Assembly (NCBI RefSeq): GCF_018141105.1
Contig: NZ_CP054839.1
Location: 3,844,001-3,908,000 of the forward strand
DNA from: Saccharopolyspora erythraea
Lineage (GTDB): Bacteria > Actinomycetota > Actinomycetes > Mycobacteriales > Pseudonocardiaceae
Direction of reading: 5' to 3'
DNA: 64,000 nt
The notes below the pieces were generated by a model that was not told the origin of the DNA, ran no database searches, and worked only from the letters and a program-made list of their open reading frames with translations. This document shows, in pieces, positions 28,810 to 36,671 of this stretch; within the stretch, counting starts at the first letter, position 1, and every line of letters begins with the position of its first letter. The position numbers and the translations under genes were made by a program.

Positions 28810-29691
28810 ATGGCTGAGTCCGGGCAAGGCCGCCGCGGCTACCGAGCGGGCCTCGGTGGTGAGATGCTCGCCGAGTTCCTCGGCACGTTCGTCCTGATCC
28901 TGCTGGGCTGCGCCTCGGTCGCCGTCGCGGTGGCCGGGCTGCCCGGGTCGGGGCGCCAGACCGACTCCTTCGGTCCCGCCAACTGGCTGATCATCGCCTT
29001 CGGCTGGGGCTTCGCCGTGGTGTTCGGCGTCTACACCGCGGGCGGTGTCAGCGGTGCCCACATCAACCCCGCCGTGAGCCTGGCGTTGGCGGTGCGGCGG
29101 GTGTTCCCCTGGCGCAAGGTGGTCCCGTACTGGATCGCGCAGCTGGTCGGGGCGTTCGTCGCGGCGGCGCTGGTGTATGCGGTCTACAGCTGGGCGATCG
29201 ACGCGTTCAACACCAAGGCCGGGACGCCGCGCAGCGAGTCCCTGGACACCTTCGCGATCTTCGCCACCTTCCCGGCGGAGTACTTCGGGGGATCGTGGTG
29301 GGGGCCGCTGCTGGACCAGATCGTCGGCACCGCCGTGCTGCTCCTGCTGATCTGCGCGCTCACCGACAAGCGCAACAGCGCTCCCGCGGCGAACATGGGG
29401 CCGTATCTCATCGGGATGGTCGTCACCGTGATCGGGCTGACCTTCGGTCCCAACGCGGGCTACGCGATCAACCCGGCGCGCGACTTCGGTCCCCGGCTGT
29501 GGACGTTCCTCACCGGCTGGGGGGACATCGCGCTGCCCGGGACCTACGAGTGGTTCAGCGGCTACTTCTGGATCCCCATCATCGGCCCGCTCATCGGAGG
29601 TGTGATCGGCGCATTGGTCTACGACCTTCTCATCAGCCCGGTGCTCACGGCTCGCGGTGAGGAGGAACCCGAGGCCGGGCGTGTTCCGTAG
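28810..29691 (+). CDS. MIP-family channel (aquaporin / glycerol facilitator)
   Basis: 293 residues with six membrane segments and both NPA boxes: GAHINPAVSLA in the first half and YAINPARDFGPR in the second. The Asp after the second NPA box is typical of glycerol-conducting (GlpF-like) members. A strong purine-rich site (GAGGAGGGGGAG) precedes the ATG. No glycerol kinase is nearby, so the solute is not clear. It stands alone, ended by a hairpin at 29731. Confidence 0.92.
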   Translation: MAESGQGRRGYRAGLGGEMLAEFLGTFVLILLGCASVAVAVAGLPGSGRQTDSFGPANWLIIAFGWGFAVVFGVYTAGGVSGAHINPAVSLALAVRRVFPWRKVVPYWIAQLVGAFVAAALVYAVYSWAIDAFNTKAGTPRSESLDTFAIFATFPAEYFGGSWWGPLLDQIVGTAVLLLLICALTDKRNSAPAANMGPYLIGMVVTVIGLTFGPNAGYAINPARDFGPRLWTFLTGWGDIALPGTYEWFSGYFWIPIIGPLIGGVIGALVYDLLISPVLTARGEEEPEAGRVP

Positions 29692-29730
29692 GCGAGCCCG
29701 GGAGACCGAACGGGTGTTCCCGCCGCCGCG

Positions 29731-29757
29731 GTGCGGTTTCGACGGCTGAAGCCGCAC
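29731..29757 (+). terminator. Hairpin after aquaporin gene
   Basis: A 10-bp stem with one G-U pair (29731-29740 with 29748-29757, 7-base loop) lies 40 bases after the aquaporin stop. Confidence 0.5.
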
Positions 29758-29769
29758 TGAAGACTCTGC

Positions 29770-29775
29770 TAGCGT
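29770..29775 (+). promoter_or_regulatory. -10 box of a probable leaderless gene
   Basis: TAGCGT ends six bases before the GTG at 29782. No ribosome site fits, so the message probably starts at or next to the GTG. Confidence 0.4.
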
Positions 29776-29781
29776 GACGGT

Positions 29782-30764
29782 GTGCAAGAACTCCCTCGGT
29801 GCCTGGGCGCAGAAAAAGTGTTGCGCGGTATGGAAGAATTTGGCATCCGCGCCACCACGACGACCTACGTCCCCGTCGGTTTCGGTGACTACCACTGGAA
29901 AGCCGGCGATGGCGGCGGGCGACTGTGGTTCGTCACCGTCTCCGACCTCGAACACAAGGAGCACTGCGGACGCGGCGCGGCGGCGGCGCTGGAAGGCTTG
30001 CGCCGTGCGATGGGCACCGCGGTTTCCCTGCACGAGGACGGCCTGGACTTCGTGGTCGCGCCCCTGCGTTCCGCCGGCGGTGATCCGGTCGTCGCACTCG
30101 ACGACCGCTACGCGATGAGCGTCTTCCCGCTCGTCACCGGCGAATCCGGCGAGTTCGGGCAGGAACTGACGGCGGCGCAACGGAACCAGGTGCTCGACTG
30201 GCATCCCTGCACGCCCGCACACCACCGGAATGCACGCCGCCGGCCGTGCTTGACCCGGCGGGCCGTGCCGGGCTGGAAGCCGCACTCGGCGAGCTCTCCG
30301 TCGCGTGGGAGGGCGGGCCTTTCGCCGAGCCCGCCCGGAAACTGGTAGCCGAGCACGCGGGCCTCGTCCGCGACCGGCTGGCCGACTTCGACCGGCTCGC
30401 CGATGCCGTGCGGGCGCGCGGCGCGCGGCATGTCGTCACCCACGGCGAACCGCATCCGGGCAACCTGCTGGCACGGGAGGACGGGTACCGCCTGGTCGAC
30501 TGGGACACCGTGGGCCTGGCCGTTCCCGAACGCGACCTGGCGGTGGTTTCCGGCGACCCCGCCGCACTCGCCCGGTACGCGGAGGTGACCGGACGGGAAC
30601 CCGACGCGGACGCGCTCGCGCTCTACCGGTTGCGCTGGAACCTGGTCGACGTCGCCGAGTTCGTGGCCTGGTTCCGCGGTCCGCACGAGCGCACTTCCGA
30701 CACCGAGACGGCGTGGAAGGGGTTCACCGAAACCGTCGATCGGCTCGGGGCTCACGCAGCCTGA
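29782..30764 (+). pseudogene. Aminoglycoside-phosphotransferase-family kinase, frameshifted
   Basis: Two frames together encode one APH-fold protein of about 327 residues. The first frame (from GTG 29782) carries the N-lobe and reads well to RNQVLDW near 30200. The homology then continues in the next frame with LHARTPPE, the catalytic THGEPHPGN and the metal motif LVDWDTVGLA, to 30764. At the junction the DNA reads gactggcatccctgcac; one more copy of ctgg would restore DWLASLHARTPPE. Loss of one unit of a 4-base tandem repeat is therefore the simplest explanation. As given, the gene is broken unless the sequence is wrong. It might have been a resistance kinase or a small-molecule kinase. Confidence 0.75.
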
Positions 30765-31025
30765 AAGGCACTTCGGTGGTGGGCCTTGATTCCGCGGTCA
30801 TTCCGGTAGTGCGACCGGGCTCGGCTCCGCACCGGTGGACTTGATGAGCACATCGCGTTCTCCACCTGCGCAACTGGAACGATCCGGCCGGGAAATTCGC
30901 CATTCCGCCGCCAAAGGTAACAATTCGGAGGTCGCGGTTCCCCTTGATCGGCGGTGGTGCATCATTGCTCGCGATCGCACGCCCACTGCGGAATTCGGAA
31001 ACCGCCGAAGCCGGAGCGAACCGAC

Positions 31026-31520
31026 ATGTTCGAAGATCCGAGCGCGATGCTCGACTGCACCACCGAGTACTTCTCCCACGGGTACGCCGACGACTCGGAC
31101 CGGGTTCGTGCCGCCGCGGAGCTCTACGCCCACCTCCGGGACTTCATCGCCTGGCACCTGGAGCGGCGGGCCACCGTGGCCGTCGACGTCGTCGAAGTCG
31201 GCCCCGCGCGGGAGCTCGACACCCTGGCCACCATCGCCAGCCTGATCCCGCCGTCGTTCGACGCTCTGGACCAGATCGCCGAGGGTGCCTGCGGGGTGAT
31301 CGAACGCCGGCTGCTGCCCCAGGTCGGCGACCCCGAGCAGCGCCGGCTGCTGCACGAGGCGCACGACCAGTTCAGCCTGCGCGACAAGCTCGACGAGTCG
31401 TCCTCGATCGCGGTGCCCGCGCTGCTGACCGCCCTGGACCGGGGCGCCCGCAAGCTGATCCAGGCGAGCACGGTGCCCCCTGCGGCCGTCTCCGAGCCGC
31501 CTTCGCCGGAAGGCCGCTGA
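31026..31520 (+). CDS. Hypothetical protein (helical, about 164 residues)
   Basis: I do not recognise the family. The 164 residues are soluble and mainly helical, with no signal peptide or membrane span. Phrases such as YFSHGYADDSDRVRAAAELYAHLRDFIAWHLERRATV suggest a helical-bundle accessory protein. Codon use is typical of the region and GGAGCGA lies upstream of the ATG, so it is likely a real gene. It converges with the DUF3817-like operon 48 bases downstream. The 261 bases before it hold no gene that I can support. Confidence 0.6.
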   Translation: MFEDPSAMLDCTTEYFSHGYADDSDRVRAAAELYAHLRDFIAWHLERRATVAVDVVEVGPARELDTLATIASLIPPSFDALDQIAEGACGVIERRLLPQVGDPEQRRLLHEAHDQFSLRDKLDESSSIAVPALLTALDRGARKLIQASTVPPAAVSEPPSPEGR

Positions 31521-31568
31521 CGTGCCCGGTCGGCCTCGACCAGATGACCTGGCGTGTTGCCACCGCCC

Positions 31569-31865
31569 CTAACCGTCCTCGGATTTCAATGCACGCTGGT
31601 CGATGGGATGTTGGTCCGCGGACCCGGCGAGAAGCCGCAGGACGATGAGTCCGCCGAAGCCCGGGACCATCGCCGCCACCCACACCCGTGCGCCCGCCCG
31701 GCGGGCGAATGCCAGTACGACGACGACCAGGTACGCGCACCCGTGCGCGGGGCCGATCAGGGAGGAGACCCCGTCCCAGTGCACGGTGGCCAGGTTGGTG
31801 AACAGCACGACCAGGGACACCAGTTCGACGCCGGCCGCGATCCGCAGCACCTGCCAGGAGCTCAC
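31569..31865 (-). CDS. DUF3817-like small membrane protein
   Basis: 98 residues with three hydrophobic stretches (LRIAAGVELVSLVVLFTNLA, GCAYLVVVVLAFA, WVAAMVPGFGGLIVLRLL) and the pattern IGPAHGCAYL seen in DUF3817 proteins. Its role is unknown. It starts with GTG two bases after the stop of the DUF2269-like gene and is the last gene of a three-gene operon headed by a DJ-1/PfpI protein. Confidence 0.7.
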   Translation of the reverse strand: MSSWQVLRIAAGVELVSLVVLFTNLATVHWDGVSSLIGPAHGCAYLVVVVLAFARRAGARVWVAAMVPGFGGLIVLRLLAGSADQHPIDQRALKSEDG

Positions 31866-31867
31866 GG

Positions 31868-32356
31868 TCAGACCCCCGTCGTCGAGCCGGGGCGGACGAT
31901 CATCAGCACCGTCACGACTGCCCACAGCACGTTGAAGATCCCGGTGTGCATGGCCAGCCGCGCGAGCGCCCTGCGCCGGGTCTCGGCGATGGCCTCGGTC
32001 GTGCTCCCGGCAGGTGTGCCGAGGTCGGTGAGGATGGCGGACTGGCGCGGGATCACCAGCAGACCCAGCACCGCCGCCGCGGCGGCGGTCAGCACCATCG
32101 ACACGATCAGCCACGCGTCGCCCAGCACGCCCAGGCTGCTCGCGGTCGCCAGCCCGAAGACCGGCACGACGATCCCCACCACGGCGTAGACCCGGCAGAC
32201 GCGGTGCAGCGTGTGGACGACCGCCGACCCGGACCCGGCGTCGGTGGCGGCCAGGGCACGCCGCGCCGCTGCGGGGAACATGCTCGCGGCGACCGTGACC
32301 GGTCCGATCGCGATGATGGCGGCCAGGACGTGGATCGACAGCAGCACCTTCGTCAC
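31868..32356 (-). CDS. DUF2269-like four-helix membrane protein
   Basis: 162 residues with four membrane segments, opening with VLLSIHVLAAIIAIGPVTVAASMF. The GTG start overlaps the stop of the DJ-1/PfpI gene as GTGA, a clear sign of coupled translation. The function is unknown. Together with the DUF3817-like protein it may form a small membrane module, but nothing in the sequence shows what it carries. Confidence 0.7.
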   Translation of the reverse strand: MTKVLLSIHVLAAIIAIGPVTVAASMFPAAARRALAATDAGSGSAVVHTLHRVCRVYAVVGIVVPVFGLATASSLGVLGDAWLIVSMVLTAAAAAVLGLLVIPRQSAILTDLGTPAGSTTEAIAETRRRALARLAMHTGIFNVLWAVVTVLMIVRPGSTTGV

Positions 32357-33027
32357 GCGGCCGCTCCAGCACCGTCGGCGGCGAACGGCACCGCGGCAGC
32401 TCCGGTGTCGCGCCACGCGGTGCCGCGGCGCTCGTGGGCGAACAGCTCCTCCACGGCGAGCGCGACACGAGGTCCTAGCTCACGCTCGAGGAGGTAGAGC
32501 CCCAGGTCGAGTCCCGAGGTGACACCGGCCCCGGTCACCAGGTCGCCGTCGTCGACGACGCGGGCCTTGATCGCGGTCACCCCGGCCGCCGTGAGCCCAT
32601 CGAGGCCGAGGTGGTGCGTTGTCGCCCGTCGACCCCGGATCAGCCCGGCCATCGCCAGCAGCAACGAGCCCCCGCACACGGTGGACACGATGAAACCGGA
32701 ACGGTCGACGGCCTCCCGGAGCAGACCGGGCAGCTCGGTGCCCAGCGCACGACGGAGGATGGCCACGACGGTGTCGTCACCGTCGCCTTCGAGGCGTCCG
32801 GCCGCGCCCGGCACGACGAGCAGGCCGCCGCGCTCCGGGGCCAGCCGCGCGGTCGCGCGCAGCGACGACGCGCCGACACCGCTGGGGACTTCTCGCGCAC
32901 CTTCGGCGGAGACCAGCTCCACCTCCAGCGCGCCACCGGCAGCGTTTCCGCCGGCGCTGAGCACCTCGTACGGGGCGACGACGTCGAGCGGGTCGAACCC
33001 GTCGAACAACACGATCTGGGCAAGCAT
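32353..33027 (-). CDS. DJ-1/PfpI-family protein
   Basis: 224 residues. It begins MLAQIVLFDGFDPLDVVAPYEVL and has the nucleophile-elbow cysteine in STVCGGSLLLAMAGL, with RATTHH downstream, as in isonitrile-hydratase-like and GlxA N-terminal domains. It lacks a DNA-binding domain. AGGAGGAC lies about eleven bases before the ATG. It heads the operon and is divergent from a GlxA-type regulator that carries the same fold, so the regulator probably controls it. Confidence 0.85.
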   Translation of the reverse strand: MLAQIVLFDGFDPLDVVAPYEVLSAGGNAAGGALEVELVSAEGAREVPSGVGASSLRATARLAPERGGLLVVPGAAGRLEGDGDDTVVAILRRALGTELPGLLREAVDRSGFIVSTVCGGSLLLAMAGLIRGRRATTHHLGLDGLTAAGVTAIKARVVDDGDLVTGAGVTSGLDLGLYLLERELGPRVALAVEELFAHERRGTAWRDTGAAAVPFAADGAGAAA

Positions 33028-33205
33028 CTGCGGTCCAGTCCTCCTCGGGCTTGGTCAGCACGAAGCTAGCCGCGATACGCTTGATCGGGAACGGGCTGGA
33101 ATGCCACATGGCAACGGATTCTCGCCAACTCGATGAGCTGCGGTTATGTGGGAACTGGCTGATGGTGCGCTTGGCTGGAATCAGATGGGTCCCTAGCATG
33201 TCGCC
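33028..33205. promoter_or_regulatory. Divergent control region of DJ-1/PfpI operon and GlxA-type regulator
   Basis: GGCTGGAAT occurs twice (33094-33102 and 33173-33181), and the palindrome TGCCACATGGCA is at 33102-33113. The first copy and the palindrome share one base. A TAGCAT -10 (33194-33199) ends six bases before the regulator ATG, implying a leaderless message. The repeats are candidate operators. Confidence 0.45.
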
Positions 33206-34162
33206 ATGCACACGGTGGCCATTCTCGCCCTGGACAAGGTGATCCCCTTCGACCTGGCCACGCCGCTCCAGGTGTTCAGCTTCGCCCGGCTGCCCGACGG
33301 CCGACCCGCCTACCGGGTCCGCGTCTGCGGCAACGCCCCGGCGGTCGACGCCGGAGCGTTCACGCTGCAACCGCAGTGGGGCCTGGAGGCACTGGCCGAC
33401 GCCGACACGATCATCCTGCCCGGCTGCTCCGAGCCCGAGGACCCGGTGCCGGACGAGGTCCTCGACGCGCTGCGGCGGGCCGCCGCCGGCGGCACCCGCA
33501 TGGCCTCCATCTGCGTGGGCGCGTTCGTCCTCGCCGCCACCGGACTGCTCGACGGGCAGCGGGCGACCACGCACTGGATGGGCACGGCCGAACTCGCCCA
33601 GCGGCACCCCGGGGTCGAGGTCGACCCCGACGTGCTCTACGTGGACAACGGCCAGTTCCTCACCTCGGCGGGAGCCGCGGCCGGGCTGGACCTGTGCCTG
33701 CACATGATCCGGTGCGACCACGGCTCGGCGGTCGCCGCCGACGCGGCACGGCTGTCGGTCATGCCGCTGGAACGCGAGGGCGGGCAGGCGCAGTTCATCG
33801 TCCACGACCAGCCGCCCGTGCCGCGGGGCGCGGTCCTCGAACCGGTGCTGCGCTGGATGGAGGACAACTGCGCGAAAGACCTCGCGCTGGAGGACATCGC
33901 GGCGCACGCGGGTATGAGCACCCGCACGCTCAACCGGCGGTTCCGCGAGCAGACCGGCACGACACCGCTGCAATGGCTGCACCGCGCGCGCGTCCGCCAG
34001 GCCCAGTACCTGCTCGAGTCCACCGACCACCCGGTGGACCGCATCGGCACCCAGGTCGGGTTCGGCTCGCCGACGGCTTTCCGCGACCGCTTCAAGCGCG
34101 TCGTCGGCACCAGTCCGCACGCCTACCGCGGCGCCTTCCACGGCTCGCGCGACGGCGGTTAG
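33206..34162 (+). CDS. GlxA-family AraC-type transcriptional regulator
   Basis: 318 residues: an N-terminal DJ-1/PfpI-like domain (1-190; SICVGAFVLAATGLL) and a C-terminal AraC double helix-turn-helix (about 215-310; MSTRTLNRRFREQTGTTPLQW and RIGTQVGFGSPTAFRDRFKR). Such proteins sense small molecules through the N-domain. Transcription likely starts at the ATG itself. The divergent DJ-1/PfpI operon is the likely target. Confidence 0.92.
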   Translation: MHTVAILALDKVIPFDLATPLQVFSFARLPDGRPAYRVRVCGNAPAVDAGAFTLQPQWGLEALADADTIILPGCSEPEDPVPDEVLDALRRAAAGGTRMASICVGAFVLAATGLLDGQRATTHWMGTAELAQRHPGVEVDPDVLYVDNGQFLTSAGAAAGLDLCLHMIRCDHGSAVAADAARLSVMPLEREGGQAQFIVHDQPPVPRGAVLEPVLRWMEDNCAKDLALEDIAAHAGMSTRTLNRRFREQTGTTPLQWLHRARVRQAQYLLESTDHPVDRIGTQVGFGSPTAFRDRFKRVVGTSPHAYRGAFHGSRDGG

Positions 34163-34212
34163 GGCATGGCTCGGATGGCTGCACAGAGCGTGTCCTGGAA
34201 CCGGCCTCCAGT

Positions 34213-35292
34213 TCACTCCCGCGCGTTCTGCGCCTCCCTCAGCAGCTCGACCAGGTGCAGCGCGCGGACGGTGGAGCGGCGTGCTCGCAGACCCTGCTGC
34301 AACTGGCGCAGGCAGCCCGGGTTGACGGCCACGACGTAGTCCACACCGGACTGCTCGATCGCGTCGAGCTTCGGGTCCAGCACGGCGCGGCTGTCCTTCG
34401 GACGCAGCATCGCGTACGTGCCCGCGGCACCGCAGCAGTCGCCGGCGCCGGGCAGCTCGACGTAGTCGGCCACGGCCCGGATCAGGTCGCGGGGCTGGCG
34501 GGTCACGCCCATGCCGTTGCGCAGGTGGCACGAGTCCTGGAGCGCGACGCGCGCCCGGCGGTCTCCGGCGCGGACCTCGCCGAGCGCCCGGTGGCCGGCC
34601 TCGGCGAGGTACTCGCCGACCTCCTTGACGCGGTCGCGACCCAGGTGGGTGCTCAGGTGCGCCGCGCAGCCCCCGGCGGTGGTGACGATCCGCCCCGGCA
34701 GGCGCTCACCGAGTTCGCGAGCGAGCTCGGCGCCCTTGGCCGAGTCGCCGTTGTGGGCATGCAGCGCGCCGCAGCAGCCCTGGGCCGCCGGGGCGGTGAG
34801 CTCCGGGCGAAGCGCCCGTGCCGCCCGGCTGACCCGCGGGTACAGGCCGCGCTCGACGCAACCGAGCATCAGCGCGGGCCCGTCTTCCCGTTTGCGGGTA
34901 CGGGCGTGGCGCCGGACGAGGCCCTGCAGGCGCAGCAGCCACGTCCGGGACACCACCGCCATGAGCAGCCGTGCGATCCACGGGCGGCGCCTGCCCCGCC
35001 ATTGGTGGTCGCGCCACTGCTCCAGGAGCGTGCCGTACTCCACGCCCGCCGGACACACCGTCTCGCAGCTGCGGCAGCCGAGGCAGAACGACGACTCCTC
35101 GGCGAGGGTGGGATCGTCCTCGTCGAGCCGTCCGGTCTCCAGCGCGCGCATCAGCGTGATGCGCCCGCGCGGCGAGGACGCCTCGTCGCCGGTGAGCTCG
35201 TAGGTGGGGCAGGCGGGCAGGCAGAAGCCGCAGGAGATGCAGCGGTCCAGCAGGTCCTTGCCGAAGATCCCGCGCTCGGCCGGCTCGGTCAT
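34213..35292 (-). CDS. Glycolate/lactate oxidase iron-sulfur subunit (GlcF-like)
   Basis: 359 residues. Two 4Fe-4S motifs stand near the N-terminus (CISCGFCLPACP and CLGCRSCETVCP), and two CCG-type motifs follow (QGCCGALHAH and GDCCGAAGTY). These are the landmarks of GlcF/LldE-type subunits that pass electrons from an FAD oxidase to the membrane quinone pool. The ATG overlaps the stop of the FAD subunit (ATGA), so the two are made together. It is the last gene of the operon. Glycolate and D-lactate cannot be told apart from sequence. Confidence 0.92.
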   Translation of the reverse strand: MTEPAERGIFGKDLLDRCISCGFCLPACPTYELTGDEASSPRGRITLMRALETGRLDEDDPTLAEESSFCLGCRSCETVCPAGVEYGTLLEQWRDHQWRGRRRPWIARLLMAVVSRTWLLRLQGLVRRHARTRKREDGPALMLGCVERGLYPRVSRAARALRPELTAPAAQGCCGALHAHNGDSAKGAELARELGERLPGRIVTTAGGCAAHLSTHLGRDRVKEVGEYLAEAGHRALGEVRAGDRRARVALQDSCHLRNGMGVTRQPRDLIRAVADYVELPGAGDCCGAAGTYAMLRPKDSRAVLDPKLDAIEQSGVDYVVAVNPGCLRQLQQGLRARRSTVRALHLVELLREAQNARE

Positions 35293-36671
35293 GATCCCAG
35301 CTTTCCGGGGTTGAGGATGTGGGCGGGGTCGAACGCGCTCTTGATCCGCCGCAGCAGCGCCACCTGCTCGGGTCCGATGCGGTCGGCGAGGTAGGGCAGC
35401 TTCGCGGCGCCGACGCCGTGCTCGCCGGTGATGGTGCCGCCCAGTTCGACCGCGGCGGCGAAGATCTCGGCGAACGCCTTGTGCGCGCGGTCGACGGCGC
35501 CGGCGTCGTCGGGGTCCAGCACGCAGGTCGGGTGCAGGTTGCCGTCGCCCGCGTGGCCGAAGGTCGCGATCATCAGCTCGTGGCGGGCCGCGATCGCGTC
35601 GATGCGGTCGACCATCTCGGCCAGCTTCGGCCGGGGCACGGTCGCGTCCTCCAAGATGGTCAGGGAGTTCAGCCGCGACAGCGCGGGCAGCGAGCACCGC
35701 CGGGCCGCCAGCAGGGCCTCGGACCGCGCGACGTCCTCGGCCAAGGTCACCTCCAGCGCGCCCGCCGACGTGCAGACCTCGGCCATCCGCGCCAGGTTGC
35801 CGGCCACCACGTCGTCGGTGCCGTCGTCGCCGAACAGCAGCAGCGCTCCCGCGTCCGTGCGCAGGCCGAGCGCGGCGAACTCCTCCACGGCGGCAACGCA
35901 CTTCTGGTCGAGGAACTCCAGCGTCGCGGGGACCAGGCCCGCCGAGATGACGGCGGTGACGGCCCGGCAGGCGTCGGCCAGCGAGCCGAAGTAGGCCACT
36001 CCGGTCCCGCTGCCCGCCGGGGTGGGCAGCAGCGCCACGGTGACCTCGGTGATCACCGCGAGCGTGCCTTCGGAGCCGGTGAGCAGGCGGGTCAGGTCGT
36101 AGCCCGCCACGTCTTTCCAGAGCCGTCCGCCGGTGCGGACGACCTCACCGGTCGGCAGCACGGCGGTGAGACCGAGGACGTAGTTGCGGGTGACGCCGTA
36201 CTTGAGGCCGCGCAGACCGCCCGCGCAGGTCGCGACGTTGCCGCCCACTGTGGACGCCGTGCGGCTGCCCGGATCGGGGGCGTAGAGCAGGCCTTCCGCG
36301 CCTGCCGCGTCGGCGAGCCGGGCGGTGGTCACACCCGGCTCGACCCGCGCCAGCAGCTCTTCCCGGCTGATCTCCAGGATCCGGTTCAGCCGCGTGAGCA
36401 CGAGCACGATGCCGCCGCGTTCGGCGACGGTGGCGGCGCAGAGGTTGGTCCCCGCACCGCGCGGTGTCACCGGGATGCCGCGTTCGGTGGCGAGCTTGAG
36501 CACCTCGGCGACTTCCCCGGTCGTGGCGGGGAAAACCACGGCGTCGGGCTCGGCGTGGAACAGCGGCGTGGCGTCGCGCGCGTAGGGCGCCAGCTCTCCC
36601 GGCTCGACGCGCACGTGCTCGGCTCCGACGATGGCCGCCAGCGCGTCGGTGTCCTGCTTCGGCAGCGTCAT
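35289..36671 (-). CDS. FAD-linked glycolate/D-lactate oxidase (GlcD-like)
   Basis: 460 residues of the VAO/FAD-linked oxidase family. The FAD-binding half contains PRGAGTNLCAATVAERGGIVL and GSRTASTVGGNVATCAGGLRGLKYG; the C-terminal half has the catalytic-type motifs FGHAGDGNLHP and GEHGVG. It oxidises a 2-hydroxy acid and hands electrons to the Fe-S subunit encoded next. The start shares one base with the permease stop, so all three genes are coupled. Confidence 0.93.
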   Translation of the reverse strand: MTLPKQDTDALAAIVGAEHVRVEPGELAPYARDATPLFHAEPDAVVFPATTGEVAEVLKLATERGIPVTPRGAGTNLCAATVAERGGIVLVLTRLNRILEISREELLARVEPGVTTARLADAAGAEGLLYAPDPGSRTASTVGGNVATCAGGLRGLKYGVTRNYVLGLTAVLPTGEVVRTGGRLWKDVAGYDLTRLLTGSEGTLAVITEVTVALLPTPAGSGTGVAYFGSLADACRAVTAVISAGLVPATLEFLDQKCVAAVEEFAALGLRTDAGALLLFGDDGTDDVVAGNLARMAEVCTSAGALEVTLAEDVARSEALLAARRCSLPALSRLNSLTILEDATVPRPKLAEMVDRIDAIAARHELMIATFGHAGDGNLHPTCVLDPDDAGAVDRAHKAFAEIFAAAVELGGTITGEHGVGAAKLPYLADRIGPEQVALLRRIKSAFDPAHILNPGKLGS

